Made by a program: the position numbers and the translations under genes. Source: Arabidopsis thaliana (lineage: Eukaryota > Streptophyta > Magnoliopsida > Brassicales > Brassicaceae). Taken from it: DNA of 64,000 bases. The stretch covers positions 15,879,261 through 15,943,260 of the forward strand of contig NC_003074.8 of NCBI RefSeq assembly GCF_000001735.4, given 5' to 3'. Position 1 is the first letter of the stretch, and each line of letters begins with the position of its first letter. Below, one piece after another: positions 21,240 to 38,309 of the stretch. The notes under the pieces were generated by a model that saw only the letters and a list, made by a program, of their open reading frames with translations, searched no databases and was not told the origin of the DNA.

Positions 21240-22456
21240 ATGGATTGTCTTCCAGATGATCTTATTTTCCAAATATTATCCTTGCTTCCCACGAAACAAG
21301 CTGGTTTGACCTCTGTTCTGTCAAAGAGGTGGAGGACTCTGTTTGCTTTCAGTCATACTCTTGACTTTGACAACTCCATCCTTTTGCGCCCTAAATGTCG
21401 TTATAAAGAGTACTGTAGGATCGACATTCAAAAGAGTTTCATTGATTTTGTGGATAGAACATTGGCTTTGCAAGGCGGTAACAATATAAAGAAGTTCTCA
21501 CTTAGACTTTTTCATAATGAAAAAGATAATCAACATGACGTTCACCGTTGGATATGTAACGCATTGGAACATGGTGTCTCCGAGCTTCATGTACGTCATA
21601 TCCAACAAAACCATTAAGAAACTCTCGGTTACCTGTTTGAACTGTCGTTATTATGGTACTGTTCCTAGAAATATTTCATTTGACACACCGAATGTTGTTG
21701 ATTTCAACTACTCTGATTATCTTCGTCGTGAATCTCCACAATGTCACTTGGATTCACTTGCCAAAGCTACATTGGACCTTCATTTCTTCGAAGATGACAA
21801 GAGAGCAGATGTGACAGATCTCATCAGTGGGCTACATAATGTCAAGACCCTTCACTTAACTTCTTCTACTGTCGAGGTCAGTACTTGTGTGTATGGACAA
21901 TCATCTCATGTTTTGGTTAAGAACAGGACATCATTCATTGTGTGTGTTTCAGGTTATTTCGGTATGCTGCAAAGGTGGACTACCAGTGTTCAACAACCTC
22001 GTTGATTTAGTATTTTCTAGTAAAAAAGAAGGTTGGAAAGTGCTTCTGCCACTTCTGATAGAGCGTTCTCCAAACCTCAAAAATCTAGTTCTCTCGGTAT
22101 GAAGCAAACCATCTACAATTCTTACTTTATATATATATGATTGTGGCATGACATTAGAGTAGTCTCTCTTCTCGATGCTTCAGGGTCTGGATGGTTTCAC
22201 ATGTAGACGACATCGGTTTACTCGAATTCCTCACATGTAGACGACATCGGTTATAAAGATGCTGAGTATAATGAAATGTCAAGGATATCCAAGCGAAATG
22301 AAACACATTAGATATTTATTAGTGAATATGGAGTGTCTTGAAGTGGTGAAAGTTTATGTTGCAGCTGAAATGGATGACACCAAAAAGATGCAACTCACAG
22401 AGGATCTGTTGAAGTTTCCTGCAGCTTCATCTAAGCTCAAGATACAAGTCATGTGA
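21240..22456 (+). pseudogene. F-box/LRR/FBD gene, decayed
   Basis: It starts MDCLPDDLIFQILSLLPTKQ (F-box; SVLSKRWRTLF follows) at ATG 21240 and keeps frame to a stop at 21615-21617. At about 21590-21605 the frame changes, and the next readable segment ([20 protein letters not shown]) lies roughly 100 residues further along in family alignments, so the LRR region has lost an internal block. Splice sites remain for introns 21877-21952 and 22097-22183, with exon [20 protein letters not shown] between. The FBD exon holds a 34-bp tandem duplication (22197-22218 repeated at 22231-22252) that creates a stop and shifts frame before the intact-looking end [17 protein letters not shown]. Family comparison is from memory. 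A short F-box-only product is still possible. Confidence 0.85.
22197..22252. repeat. 34-bp-period partial tandem duplication in the FBD exon
   Basis: tcacatgtagacgacatcgg plus tt occurs at 22197-22218 and again at 22231-22252. A period of 34 is not a multiple of three, so it breaks the reading frame. Confidence 0.9.
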
Positions 22457-22743
22457 TCTCATAAGTTATTATATGTCTAATACAATTAGTAAGTTATTTT
22501 GTTTCTTTAGCGCTGAGCTATATTGCTTCATAAGTTATGGCTTATTGAACAACTTTGGTTCCTTTTAGAGAAATCGAACAGATTCTTTACAAATCATGTT
22601 ACAACAAAAGCAAACAACACTCCACTCTGAGAATCCACAAACAGGAGAGTGGACCAAATCAACATACAACAAACGTGTGATGAAATAAACGACGAAATGC
22701 GCCTGCACAAGAAGAATCTCATCATGAAGATAAGCACAATCAC
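22457..22743. other. Convergent 3' spacer
   Basis: Carries the 3' UTR of the minus-strand oxidoreductase gene. Nothing else seen. Confidence 0.5.
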
Positions 22744-24142
22744 TCAAGGCTCCACAAGGTTAGGATCCAGACCTCTTGCCTTCCTCGTCTTCCCGACAAA
22801 CAGATCCTTAGATTTGATCAAACCAGGTATGCAACCCGAGACTGTCATGAATGGGAACTGAGCAACCGAGTCCTTTCTTCCTAAAGATATTATGGCAATG
22901 TCCGGACCAGGCTTGTAAGTCGACATCTTCTTCTCGTTCCCACCAGACATCAACAACTTTATGTTCTTTGTAGCTACAGAGGCGTGTTTCTCAGCAATGT
23001 AGCCTTGTTTCATCTCCTGTCATAGGAATCATATACATCTTCAGCTGATATTTATAGTAACTAAAGAAAGAAGAAAACATTCTGATATCACTTACCGGGA
23101 CATCAGTAATATCACCAATAGCGAATACATTCTTGCGACCCTTAACTCTCAAGTACTCATCGACCATAAGCCTTCCTTTGCCATCCAAGTTATCTTTCAG
23201 AACAGTTCCTTTTAGCCATTCTGAAGACAAAGGTTTTCCAGTACAGAGGAAGTGACAATCCGCGTGTATCGTCTCTCCACCCGATGTTCGGTACGTTTTA
23301 CTCCCATCTGAAGCTGAACTCAAATCAACCCTTTGGTTCAATATCACTTCAACTCTCTTGGACTTCATCCAGTCTAATGCCTTGTCTGCAGCTTTCTGAC
23401 CAACAAATTCCAGCAATCTCGGTCCATTGTGTACTATAGTAACCTTTTTCTCAGGGAAATCGACAGCTATCTCCGCAGCGAGCTCCACACCCGACGGACC
23501 TCCACCAACAATCAGAATCGACTCAGATGACTTGATCTTCTCATGTTCTGCAACCAAATACTTCAGATGTAACAAAACATATACCTAACCAAATACTTGC
23601 ACTCGAAGTAAGATCATATTCATACCTGTTTGGTATTGAGATAACTTCTCTTGCCTAGTTTTAGGAAGCACATCATTGTGACCAGTAGCAATAACAAGAT
23701 AATCATACCCAAAGACAAGACCATCCGCGGTCAAAACATCGGTGTCTGTGATATTAACCGCTGGAGAAGTCACAACACGACCATTTTGTAAATACTTCTT
23801 GTGGTTTATCACCGATCTTTCAGCAAAAGCTGGCTCTACCATTGACCTTAAACTTGCCCAAATAATCTCAAAATACTCCTTCCTAAATTGAGATTAATCA
23901 AGATTAAGACACATCTAAACTGATCAAACTATGTCATGTCCTAATTGAAATTAATCAAGATTTAAGACAAATAAACACACAATGTCTCCAACATTTGAAA
24001 TTAATGAACCAAAAGCTTACGGATCAATGAGGGTGAGATCGGAATCGAATTGAAGAAATTTCGAAGCGAGAGAGCCGGCGATTCCGCCGCCGATAACAAT
24101 CACTCTCTTCCCCTTTCCTGATACAGATTCTGTTTTTTCCAT
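22744..24142 (-). CDS. AIF/FSP1-type FAD/NAD(P)-dependent oxidoreductase, 367 aa
   Basis: Four exons on the minus strand: 24021-24142, 23626-23882, 23096-23547 and 22744-23016 join in frame to 368 codons. Start chosen as MEKTESVSGKGKR, directly before the first Rossmann motif VIVIGGGIAGSLASKF (FAD ADP-binding). A second dinucleotide motif, ILIVGGGPSGVELAAE, is the NAD(P)H site, and VFAIGDITDVP near residue 270 is the conserved FAD-binding GD motif. The layout is that of pyridine-nucleotide-disulfide oxidoreductases of the AIFM2/FSP1 group, which in animals reduce quinones; the plant members' substrate is not established to my knowledge. No organelle presequence is obvious. From memory this equals At3g44190 (367 aa). 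An alternative upstream in-frame start would add only residues from a 5' leader. Confidence 0.93.
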
Positions 24143-24290
24143 GTCTTCGTGATTCAAAAATCCAAAGCTTCTCGAATGTTCTCCAATTTGAGTTTCGATT
24201 TCTATATCAATCAGATTTATATACAAACACCGGTTTAAGTTGACGGAGAGAGAGAGGAATAAACTTAATTGTGTGGTTTACGTGTTGAGG

Positions 24291-24355
24291 TGACGTCAGG
24301 AGCGACGTCGCCGACGGCGGAAGGATCCTGGCGTGGTTCCGTGATCTTACGTCAT
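24291..24355. promoter_or_regulatory. TGACG-rich candidate bZIP/TGA site cluster
   Basis: The palindrome TGACGTCA lies at 24291-24298 and a second ACGTCA-type word (TTACGTCA) at 24348-24355, with further cgacg words between, in the GC-richer region 150-215 bp upstream of the oxidoreductase ATG. TGACG pairs bind TGA-class bZIP factors in plants. Function here is inferred from motif only. Confidence 0.4.
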
Positions 24356-27300
24356 TACTCAGGTAAGCCAACTCATTATTATTCTTTTTCAAAATATTAT
24401 GGGCCTTTAAAGTTGGGAAAGAGGCCCATTAGTGGTATAAATTTAAGCGGGCCATTGTTTGCTACCCATTATTGGGTTAAGGTACCCGGTTTAACTGTAT
24501 CCGTACCGAATAAACCAAATCGAAACGAGAAAGTAAGAAATGTGATTGGATTTCAGTTTTTTTAGGGGACAATCCCATTAAAAAAAAATCTAACAAAACC
24601 AACAAATCATAATTGCAACGAATTATTAACAAAATATTCTAACTAATTCATACATTTCTCATTTAAACGTACTCGTACCTAGTAATATTATAGTAAACCA
24701 ATAAATTACCATTGCAACTATAATTAGTCTGTTTGTTTCGTCACCGTATGCGACAACGGTAAATTTTACCACAGATTATTGTTCGTTTCGTCGCTGCTGA
24801 CGTATAATTTATTTTTGTTTGATGATGCTGACGCCGACTCTGCCGTTGCCGCAGATGTTTATGTTAAGGGCAATGCAAATCTAAATCCAATTAACTCCAA
24901 TGGTTATATAAAGAGTAGAGAACAACATATGATTTAAAGCAAGTAAGCATTAGTGATTTAGAACCATATAGTGAAAAAGACCGTAAGTATTAGTTCCAAA
25001 CATTCAGACCCATTATACAGAAACAGACATAGAATTTGGAAATTTAGAATAAACCCACCAAACTAAGAGTAGCTAAAAAAACACAAATCAAAAAGAAACT
25101 CAAAATTCCCAAGAGATTTGAATCAGTGAATAACAAAAGTACCTCGGAATAGATATTTAACGTCGTATCAGAAGTAACTAACGACGGGAGATCTAATTGA
25201 GCTAAAATCACCGAAAAAGCGAGATTGAGACGGCGGAGAGAGATTAGTTTCAAAGAACTTGAGATCGATGACTATAAGAAAGAAATGATGAAAGAAGAAG
25301 AAAAAATAAGGTTAGGTTTGTTTGTAGTTTCCCAAACATAGTAAGGATAGTCTTGTCATTTACCACATATAACGCAGCTTTTAATCGTTTAACGCTGATT
25401 TTAATTAGCGATAATAATTTTTAGCCGCAACGACTTACGTTTACTGCATCGGCATGCATCCACCAAACGAACATCACCATTTGTGTCTGCCGCTGCAACT
25501 TACGACGACCAAACGAACACACTAAATTTATCAAGTTATAAAATACAACACCTAAGATTCTCTGTTCTAGATTGATAGTTCGTAGAGGTGGCAATGACTT
25601 GCTAGCTCTCTTTTGTTTTCCAAAATTATTTACCACCTCAAAATCTTGAAAACTTTTAAACCACAAGATGTATGTATAAGAAGTGTCTCTAAGTTTAGCA
25701 AGTGGTATGAATGATTAAGTATCCTTTTACTCAACGCTTACATTTTTTTTTTCGTTTTTTTTTTCCTTTTTTCTGTTTCCAAAACTTTTAATGGTATATC
25801 TTAAACTAAGTTTTTTCGTAATTTATGGTACTTTTTTCGTTGATTTTACATTTTAAAAAAAAAACAGAACTTTCAATACTAAATAATAATATTTGAGATT
25901 TTAAAAATGATAAATGTATGAGTTGACCTATAATGCTAAAAACCTACAAGTCTACAAAAACACATGAATCAATATGCATAAGCTATAAAACCTATATGGA
26001 CTTGACCTTAAAACCTATATATCTTGACCCTATCCTAAAATTTAGGTTTCAATCACCATATGACATATCTATCACATTTCGAGCAGAATCTAAAAAACAT
26101 ATCCTATTTATATGATTTTGATTTTTGGCCTTAAAACCCAAACACATCCTAAACTTTAGGTTTCAATCACCATTGACATATCTACAATGTTCTATCGCAT
26201 TTCGAGAAGAATCTAAAAAGAAAAAACTGATTTGAAGCTTTAATTTATTATACAATTAAATAATTTGTTAGACTTTTAAAGGATTTAGTCACGTTGAGGG
26301 ATCGGCCACGTCATTTATAAGAATAAAATAATATCAAATCATTATAGTTATTATTAGTAACAGTGGTATAGAGGGACAAGGAGATAAGCAGGTATCGTTT
26401 CCATTAAAACAGCTGGATTTGTCGGCACTCATTCCCATTATTGTATTTATTTCACCATATCTGTCTTATGACCAAAACTACAATAAACATATAAATAAAA
26501 TAATACGCAAATAAAACAAATAATCCTCAACATTTTCTGATTTTTAACAAAATCTGTCTTAAATTATAATTTATTTTAAAATGTTGATCACACTCAATTT
26601 AAAAGTATTACAATTTTCACAATTGGAAAATTGTTATTAGTGAAAGTACTACATTATATAAAATACCCCAATTACGTCTTGAATAACCTAAAAGAATACA
26701 ACAAAAAATAGTTTGAAGAAACTCATTATTGTTTTTAATTAAAAAATTGAAAACTTGCTTACAACAGATTTGATTTGAAAATGTCACATAAATTTTATGT
26801 TCACTTTGTTTATAAGCAAATGTATTATAATCAAATTAATATGGAAACTCTTTAAACTATATCTGATTAGCTATCTTATTATATACTAATAAATAAATTT
26901 AATTAGTAATAAAAACACGTTGCATAATTACTTTAACAGAATTTTGTATAAAGTTCTCATTTATATTAATGGTACTTAAAGAGGTATTTTATAAAAACAA
27001 TTATAGGGAAAATCTTTAAATTGATTATATTGAATAAATTGAATTATTAAGAAAACACGTTGATTAATTAGTTTAACTACACAAAAACTTAAATTGACTT
27101 AAAACTACTCTCCTAATCTTTGTTAAACCAAACAACCCAAATAATTTACTCTGAATCTTTTTTTGCCGTCTAGATTCGTACTCTGCAACAAGTGAACTAA
27201 ACACAGAAGAAGAAGAAGAAGAAGACGAGACGACGAATCCAGAAACAGAGAGAGAGGGAGAGAGCTTTGAATATCTTATTGTACACAATCTTCTTCGCAT

Positions 27301-27527
27301 GGAAGATTTCTGTTTCTCGTCACTCTGATATCCAAAAATGTCTGGATCTGATTTTGATTTCGCGGCGTTTCGAGTTCAATGCTAAAACATCGAAGCGGTT
27401 TCGAATCTCTGAGAATCGAAGGAAAACGAAGCGTGTAGGTTAGGGAACTTAAGATTACGTTGAAGAGAAGCAAGTTCTCTTAAATCGCAACTTTGGAGAA
27501 GTTTCGTTGTTGGTTTTTGGTAAAGCG
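24356..27527. other. Spacer between oxidoreductase and NEK6, with an inverted-repeat element
   Basis: 24725-25524 is bounded by imperfect inverted repeats (next entry). 25525-27050 is AT-rich with a duplicated motif (cctaaaatttaggtttcaatcaccat near 26033 and cctaaactttaggtttcaatcaccat near 26150). 27090-27527 is the NEK6 promoter/5' leader, with a GA-rich tract at about 27200-27265. Confidence 0.45.
24725..25524. repeat. Possible TIR transposon/MITE, ~800 bp
   Basis: The left end (tagtctgtttgtttcgtcac) and the reverse complement of the right end (tagtgtgttcgtttggtcgt) match at about 15-16 of 20 positions. Both ends continue into similar gttcgttt..gtcg words. The interior has no coding frame of note. 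Boundaries and target duplication are uncertain. Confidence 0.45.
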
Positions 27528-32105
<4,578 letters not shown>

Positions 32106-32782
32106 AGGTAAATTATCATACAAGCATTTGCAACCAAACTCTCTTCTGTGTTACTTTTTTTCTCTATAACATTTATATTGTCGTAAAATAACAATTCTTT
32201 CATTACAAAAAAAAATCACAAAAGAAATCACTCAAAAAAAGGAAAAAAACCTTCATTTCGAAATTTTGCAAGTACAGATTTGTCTACATTATTGTATATA
32301 GAGACTGTGATTATTGGTTGGTTATTTTTTCGTCTTCACTAACATATATTTGTTGGTCTGTAGTATATTGAACAACTATGTGAATGGTGAAAGAAAAAGT
32401 GGACTGGTTCGACTTTAGTTTGGTACACAACATACCGACCAACCCATTCAAAGCCATTTTTAAGAAAATTTTCTTTGAGGAATATAGGTTTGTTTGTTTC
32501 TCAATGCTACATCCAAAATGTAGCCTCCAGATCTGCATCTACATTATGTTTGTTTTCTAAGTTTGGTGTAAAGGTCTTGCTCGAGGATAGTACTCAAGAG
32601 TTACATTGGATCATGTGTTCCAGACTCAGCTCTTGTATCTCACTCGGGATATTAGAGCCTCATAAGAAGCCCAAGAAGAGTTTCATGAGAAAATCCACAA
32701 ACCCATGTAATTAAGTTATCTAAACAAGAGAAATTATAAATATTATCAAAATTTTGGCAATTTGTGAAATTTCACTATTTAT
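32106..32782. other. 3' region of NEK6 and spacer
   Basis: NEK6 3' UTR followed by AT-rich sequence. A minus-strand frame at 32311-32538 and a plus frame at 32475-32714 show no domain. Confidence 0.45.
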
Positions 32783-33089
32783 TACTCCCTCTATTTTTTA
32801 AAGATTGATTATTTAGAAAAAACACATATTAAGAAATCATATTAAAAGTTAAATATAAAATTATTATTTTTGTGCTTTATATTTTTTTATAACTTTAAAC
32901 CAATGATATTTAACCATTTTTCTTGAAACTTATCGTTCACCAATAACAATCAATAAATATTGCATTGAAAAATGTAACACCCCAAACCCAATCCCTTGAA
33001 TCCACCCTATTTGTTTTGTTAAAAACAAAAGTCAAAAGAGTCCATTGAAGCCCAAATGAAGCAAGTCACAAAATAATAAGGGTTTTGTT

Positions 33090-36000
33090 GGGAAAATGGT
33101 CATTAAATTCCCTTACTATTTGAAATCGACACTTTTATTCCTCAATTTTTATGTGAACAAATTAATTCCTCAATGTGTAGTTGACTGGACACTTTTGGAC
33201 AAAGAAATAGTCAACGTTTATTATTTAACAGCAACGTTAAAAACTCGAATAAAAACTTCATCAGCCCAGAAAATCCCAAATTATTTTTTTTCTTCCTCCA
33301 AATTAAAACGTGTTGTTTTGTGTCATTTTGGTTTAATCATGTTGTTATAGTCTCTCTTGAATCGACCTCTTAACATCTCCTTTGGTTCAATTTTGTTGTC
33401 TTTTTGGTTCTATATTGGAATGAAACGATGAGATAAAATGGTTCAAAATAAAATTGTATTTGTCTTACAGAACAATGTTAAAATGAACAATCATGATGAA
33501 GTCTTACACAAACAAATATACTGAGGCTTAAACAGAATATGCATGGACTAAAAAGAGAACCCAAATCTTCATTGTGATGATCCCCCTTGTGATGCTCTTA
33601 CTTGAGAAGAGCCTCCTTGTGATGATCCAGCTTGAGAATATCCCTCTTGAGAAGCTCCAACATGAAATGAATCTCCCTAAAATCAAACAAACCATTAGAC
33701 CAATTAAGCAAACCATTACACCACCAAACAATTAATCAAATCATTAGCTCACCAAAAAAACTACTTACATAAATACCATGTTCTTTTCTTGGACGACCTC
33801 TTGGTCGTGTTGCTTGAGGAGGGGCAGTTGGATTATGACACCTAGTCTTATTATGTCCTTCTTTTTTGCAGTTTGAACATGTTATAATACGACCATGGCG
33901 AGATAACTTGTACTTATTAGATGCAGACTCATGTGGAGACTTTCTCCTAGCATGATCATGTGGTCTTCCTCTGTTGAATCTAGGTGGGGGTGGCAGAACA
34001 GGTAACCTTCCCAACTGTGGCCACATATTCATCCCTTGGACTGGTTTAATTCCTTTCTCGTACAATGAACGCCATCTTGAAGTCAAGTAATAATCAGAGA
34101 CATAATCATTAAGATTTAACTTTGTGGTGTTGATGACACACATTGCATGCATACAAGGTATGCCATTCAATTGCCAATAGCCACAACCACAAGTTTTCTT
34201 TTCCATGTCGACACAAAAAATATCATCTCCACATTCAATCTCATGCAAGTAACCTGTGGTCATGTACCTTTTCAAGTCCTTTGCTTTTTGCCTATTTAGT
34301 TCAATTTCTCTGGCTGCTCTTGGTGTGAACCTCTTCTTCCACCTGTTAGTTATAATTGTTCTCTTGGCATTCCTCTCCATACATTTCCTCCTCACTTCTG
34401 TTACAAAATCAAGTAATGGCTTCCTTCTTGATTCTCTAACATTCCTATTGAAAGACTCTGAGAGATTATTCAGATTATCATTGCAACATGATCCAAGTTT
34501 GAAGAAAGCCCGAGACCATGTTGTTGGTGCAGTGCATTGTAGTGTGTCATAAGCAGCTTGGTTGTACCTCTTCAATACTTCTAAGTTAGTCGCAAATGAT
34601 GCCGTAGTGTAACTCCTTGCTATTTTCCAGAACATACGCTCAAGTTCAATATCCTTATGTGTCTTCTTCCAGTTTTCTAAAATGTGTCTAGCACACAATA
34701 TGTGTTCAACTTTTGGCAGCTCATCACGAACAGCATTTAGCAAACCCTATTACCACAAGTAAACCTTATTAGAAATTTCACAATTAACTTACCTAACATC
34801 AAAATGACAAATTGAGAACAAGAAACTTACATGATGCTTATCTGAAATGATTGTAATGTCAGCTCCGTCTTCAAGGCTTAAATCTTTTTTCAGTAATCGT
34901 ACAAACCACATCCAATTATCAATATCCTCCACCTCTACGACAGCCCAAGCAATTGGAAATATCCTGTTATCACCATCTCTACCAACTGCAGCTAACATTT
35001 GCCCTTTGATATCCCATTTCATAAATGCTGCATCCAATCCAATAATCGGCCTACATGACTGCCTCCAAGATGATTTCGATGCTTCAAAACATACATAGAG
35101 ACGATAAAATCTTTGTAAGCCACCGGGAATTGGCCCAGGAATCGTCTCAATCTCCATCGTTGAACCATCATTAGAGGTACGTATCTCTTCTTGATAATCC
35201 CATATTCTAGCAAAATGGGATTCATGGCTAGCCCTTCTCTTTTTTTCTTAGCAACTTCTTAGCTCTCCGACACTGATGCACAATAGCTATCATATTATAC
35301 TCTCTCTTAATTTCATCTACCATCTCCTGTGATTTTATTTTAGGATTCAGTCTCAGTCTTTCTTCATACAACTGAGAAATAGTTCCGCTCTTCAACAGCT
35401 TTGTGTAACCAGATCTTACACAAACATGCTCATTCCGGAATGTGCTTATTACAAGCTTGCTTTTACTCTTCTGAAAAGAACAATACACCATCCATGGACA
35501 CTTTTCTTCGATGTGTTGTGTGCACTTTGCCCCAAGTCTATTAGATGATGACTTAAACATTTTGATATCATATTCGGTTTTAAGAGAATATCTGAGGAGT
35601 GCATACTTAATTTCATTTGCATTGTTGAATGTCTTATGCAATGCTAATAGATCATCAGGTTGAACTCCATCAGTGAATGGTCTCTCAGCTTCCTCTTGGT
35701 CATCGTCGGATAATGGATCAGGGATCTTGTCGTCGTCCCAAATGTCGTCTCCGCTGTCATCACAATTTTCACCTGTTGTTTCTTCACACGCATCATGCCC
35801 AAAATGGTCTTCTAAGTTGTTGCAGATTTCAACATCGATGAAACCTTCATCTTCTTCCTCTTGATTTCCAGCCAAACATGGTTCCACCTCTGTATATCCT
35901 CTGTTATCTTCCACGATAACTGGACAGTCATCTTCATCATCACTAGAATCATGAGATTCGGCTCCTTCGCCTTCAACTTCGTCTCTCTCCTTTGTGACTT

Positions 36001-36355
36001 CGAGTTCGATTCGGGAATCACGTTCAAATTGATTTTGAAGCTTCCTCTTTCTTTTTGTCATGGTAGTGTCAGGAATCACTCTTAACTGAACTCAATTTAT
36101 GGGTTCGTCAATTTCAGAATTGCTTAAAAACCCTAGATTTCAATTTGGGGGAAGAAGAGAATAATTGGGAATTTTTATGGATAATGAGATTTTTAATCGG
36201 GCTTTTAACATAGATGTTAACTAATTAATGTTGATTTTTTTTTGGTCCAAAAAAACCCAGTCAACTACACATTGAGGATTTAATTTGTTCACATATAAAT
36301 TGAGGAATAAAAGTGTCGATTTCAAATAGTGGGGGAATTAAATGACCATTTTCCC
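33090..36355 (-). mobile_element. Mutator-like element (MULE) with 99-bp TIRs and 10-bp target duplication
   Basis: Terminal inverted repeats 33090-33188 and 36257-36355 start gggaaaatggtcatt and differ at about five of 99 positions. The target duplication gggttttgtt is perfect on both sides (33080-33089 and 36356-36365). The element is 3266 bp and holds one transposase gene on the minus strand. The TIR layout, 9-10 bp target duplication and MULE transposase agree. Confidence 0.93.
33569..36061 (-). pseudogene. MULE transposase gene with one 1-nt frameshift
   Basis: Exon-like segments on the minus strand: 34831-36061, 33769-34746 and 33569-33676, joined by GT-AG introns. An acidic N-terminus is followed by the MuDR DNA-binding region, then the catalytic core with LDAAFMKWDIKG and IISDKHHGLLNAV carrying Asp residues, the SWIM zinc finger CGCGYWQLNGIPCMHAMC, and a CCHC knuckle CSNCKKEGHNKTRC. 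A Gly/Ser/Gln-rich tail (GASQEGYSQAGSSQGGSSQ) ends the protein. The first segment is 1231 nt, one more than a multiple of three. The frame breaks in the A-run near 35240, where a stop follows at 35228-35230. Otherwise about 770 codons are open, so loss of function is recent or the frameshift is a sequence error. Confidence 0.88.
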
Positions 36356-38309
36356 GGGTTTTGTTACATGTGTATATATATATGTTTATATCGTCATCTT
36401 CCCGCAGCCTTCTCATGTCATCATCTCCAGCAACTGATTACTAACCTAAGAATATCAAATCAACTTGATCCCAAGTCACCATCACCATTGACGTTGAGAT
36501 CGGAGTTGTTGGAGCGTATGGTTTCGTTTTTGATCACGTACAAGTGTGGAGTGAAAGCGAACGTCACGGATCATCACCGTTAAACAACGGCTTGATTGGG
36601 TAAGGAAAACCTAATCTATTTATGCCTTCTTTCTACTGGAATTGTCTCTCTTAGCCATTGAATTTGTAGCAGTTAGATCAAGTTAGCTTTTGGGTTTTTT
36701 GTGTGAATATGTGAAAGAATGAAACAGTTCAAGTAGTGGAATTGGTGATCCGTTTCCCGTCACGTCCGAAGGAGTTTGGGCGAGTTCTTAACGATTCTGA
36801 ATAGATCCCGTTCCCACGTTTTCAGAACAGTTTTCGGATTCAAAATCGGAGGTAAGATCGATCGGGAAATCGCGTTTAAAATTGGTGATTAATCACAGTT
36901 TTCAGAGCCATATTTTTCTAAGTATCTGAAACTTTGCAGTTTCAGGTAGAGGCTTTAAAGATCTATTTCCCGTCGAATCTGAAGGAATCAGATCGTTAAT
37001 TTGGTGTCTATGGAAAGATCTTGCTTCAAGAAACTTAGAGTAGCTGACAGCTTGTCCATCGGATTTAAGCTCCATCCGTATTTGACGTTGGAAGTTTGCC
37101 CAAAATCATCTCAAGTTGCAGAAACCTAAATATCAGTTCTGATGCATCATCTTCAGAAGAACGTTGGAGATTCATGTAAAGTCTGATCGGGATGAAACTT
37201 AGTGGAGTTATTCATGATACTACTGGCTACATATTCAACCGTGGGATTAAGTTTCTAACGGTTAGTCTTTGACTTCTGCGTATGTTTTCGAGACAGATTT
37301 ATATAGAGTAAATCATAACCGAGTTTTATTGTTTGATGACGCAAATGAACTCGGCTTGAGCTGAAGCTTTGTAGGAGCTTTTATGACTCATGGATTCAGG
37401 TCCTAATTGAGGGAGAATCAAGTTAGAGCTTATGATCATGGTTACAGTAAAGATTGTCTAAGGGAAAAGAGAAGGAGAATTGAGTTTTCATCTTCACTAG
37501 GCCAAGGTGAGGGTGGTATTTGCGAAACATATCATCATTTTCTTTTGTTATGCTTCTTGACGCATGATATGTAGGCTTAGATCTGATTGTGTAGTATAAG
37601 ATTACATGATGATATGATTTTATGATTGTTGAGTATGATGTGTGATAATGTGATATTATGTATAATATAATAAATATGTGTATGTTAAGTATGATTATGA
37701 GTATGTATGTATGATGAATGTAAGACTGGGGAGAATCGAGCTATGGGCCGTGGTCTCCCTAGTGATGTGGACAGTGATGGACCGACGGGTTAACAGCTGG
37801 TCAAGAACGGCTGACAAGCCCAGAATGGGAGTGTCTGAGCCACGAGGGCCAGCCTCCACTTATGAGGTTCTAGTTGTCACGAGGATGACTGGACCTTACG
37901 ATGTGTATGTTTATATATATATATATATAAGATGATTGTTATGAATTTGTTGTTAGAAGTTAAACCACGTGAGGTTGATTGCGTGTGTCTAAGTTTATAT
38001 GTTATGATGATGGTTGTATAGCTTTAGAAAGTGTTCTACGTTTCAGTGGGCAGAGTTGATTCCCCTCACTGAGTATTCTTTACTCACCCTTTTTTTTTCC
38101 TTTTTTCCTCAGGTTAGTAAGCGTGAGGAATTGTGTGCAATATTTTGTTCGTGTGTGAAATTAAAAAAAATGTTTTGGCAAGATCAGATGAATAACATGC
38201 CGTCTTGGCCTATATGGCAGGGCGGGTGTTACAGAAAACCTAAAACATCAATCTTTTAGAAACTATTTTTTTCCTAAAGAAAATCAATCATTTAGGAAAA
38301 GGGTGAGTA

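Larger units (their letters stand above)
32973..38233. mobile_element. Solo-LTR-like sequence, ~1985 bp, split by a MULE
   Basis: The ends are TGTAACACCC (32973) and GGGTGTTACA (38233), the TG...CA inverted ends of a plant LTR. After removing the MULE and one target copy about 1985 bp remain. No gag or pol sequence and no second LTR are present, so a solo LTR is the simplest reading. A possible target duplication gaaaa flanks it, with one extra A on the left. The right two-thirds (36366-38233) includes a (TA)n tract at 37913-37932. The family is not identified (long-LTR Ty3-type suspected). Confidence 0.6.
32783..38309. mobile_element. MITE-like element split by a later LTR insertion (outer nest)
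   Basis: The left end, tactccctctattttttaaa followed by gattgatt, is mirrored at the right end: the reverse complement of 38245-38309 reads tactcacccttttcctaaat followed by gattgatt. Both ends are flanked by TA, and CTCCCTC-type ends with TA target sites are a Stowaway (Tc1/mariner) MITE hallmark. Without the inserted LTR the element is roughly 265 bp. Similarity is imperfect, so this is an inferred outer layer. Confidence 0.5.

Noticed and set aside
37678..37935. 85-codon plus frame
   Set aside because: Lies inside the solo-LTR-like sequence and runs into a (TA)n tract; no domain.
32973..38233. Full-length LTR retrotransposon
   Set aside because: No gag-pol, primer-binding site or second LTR is present; the only protein-coding sequence inside belongs to the MULE.
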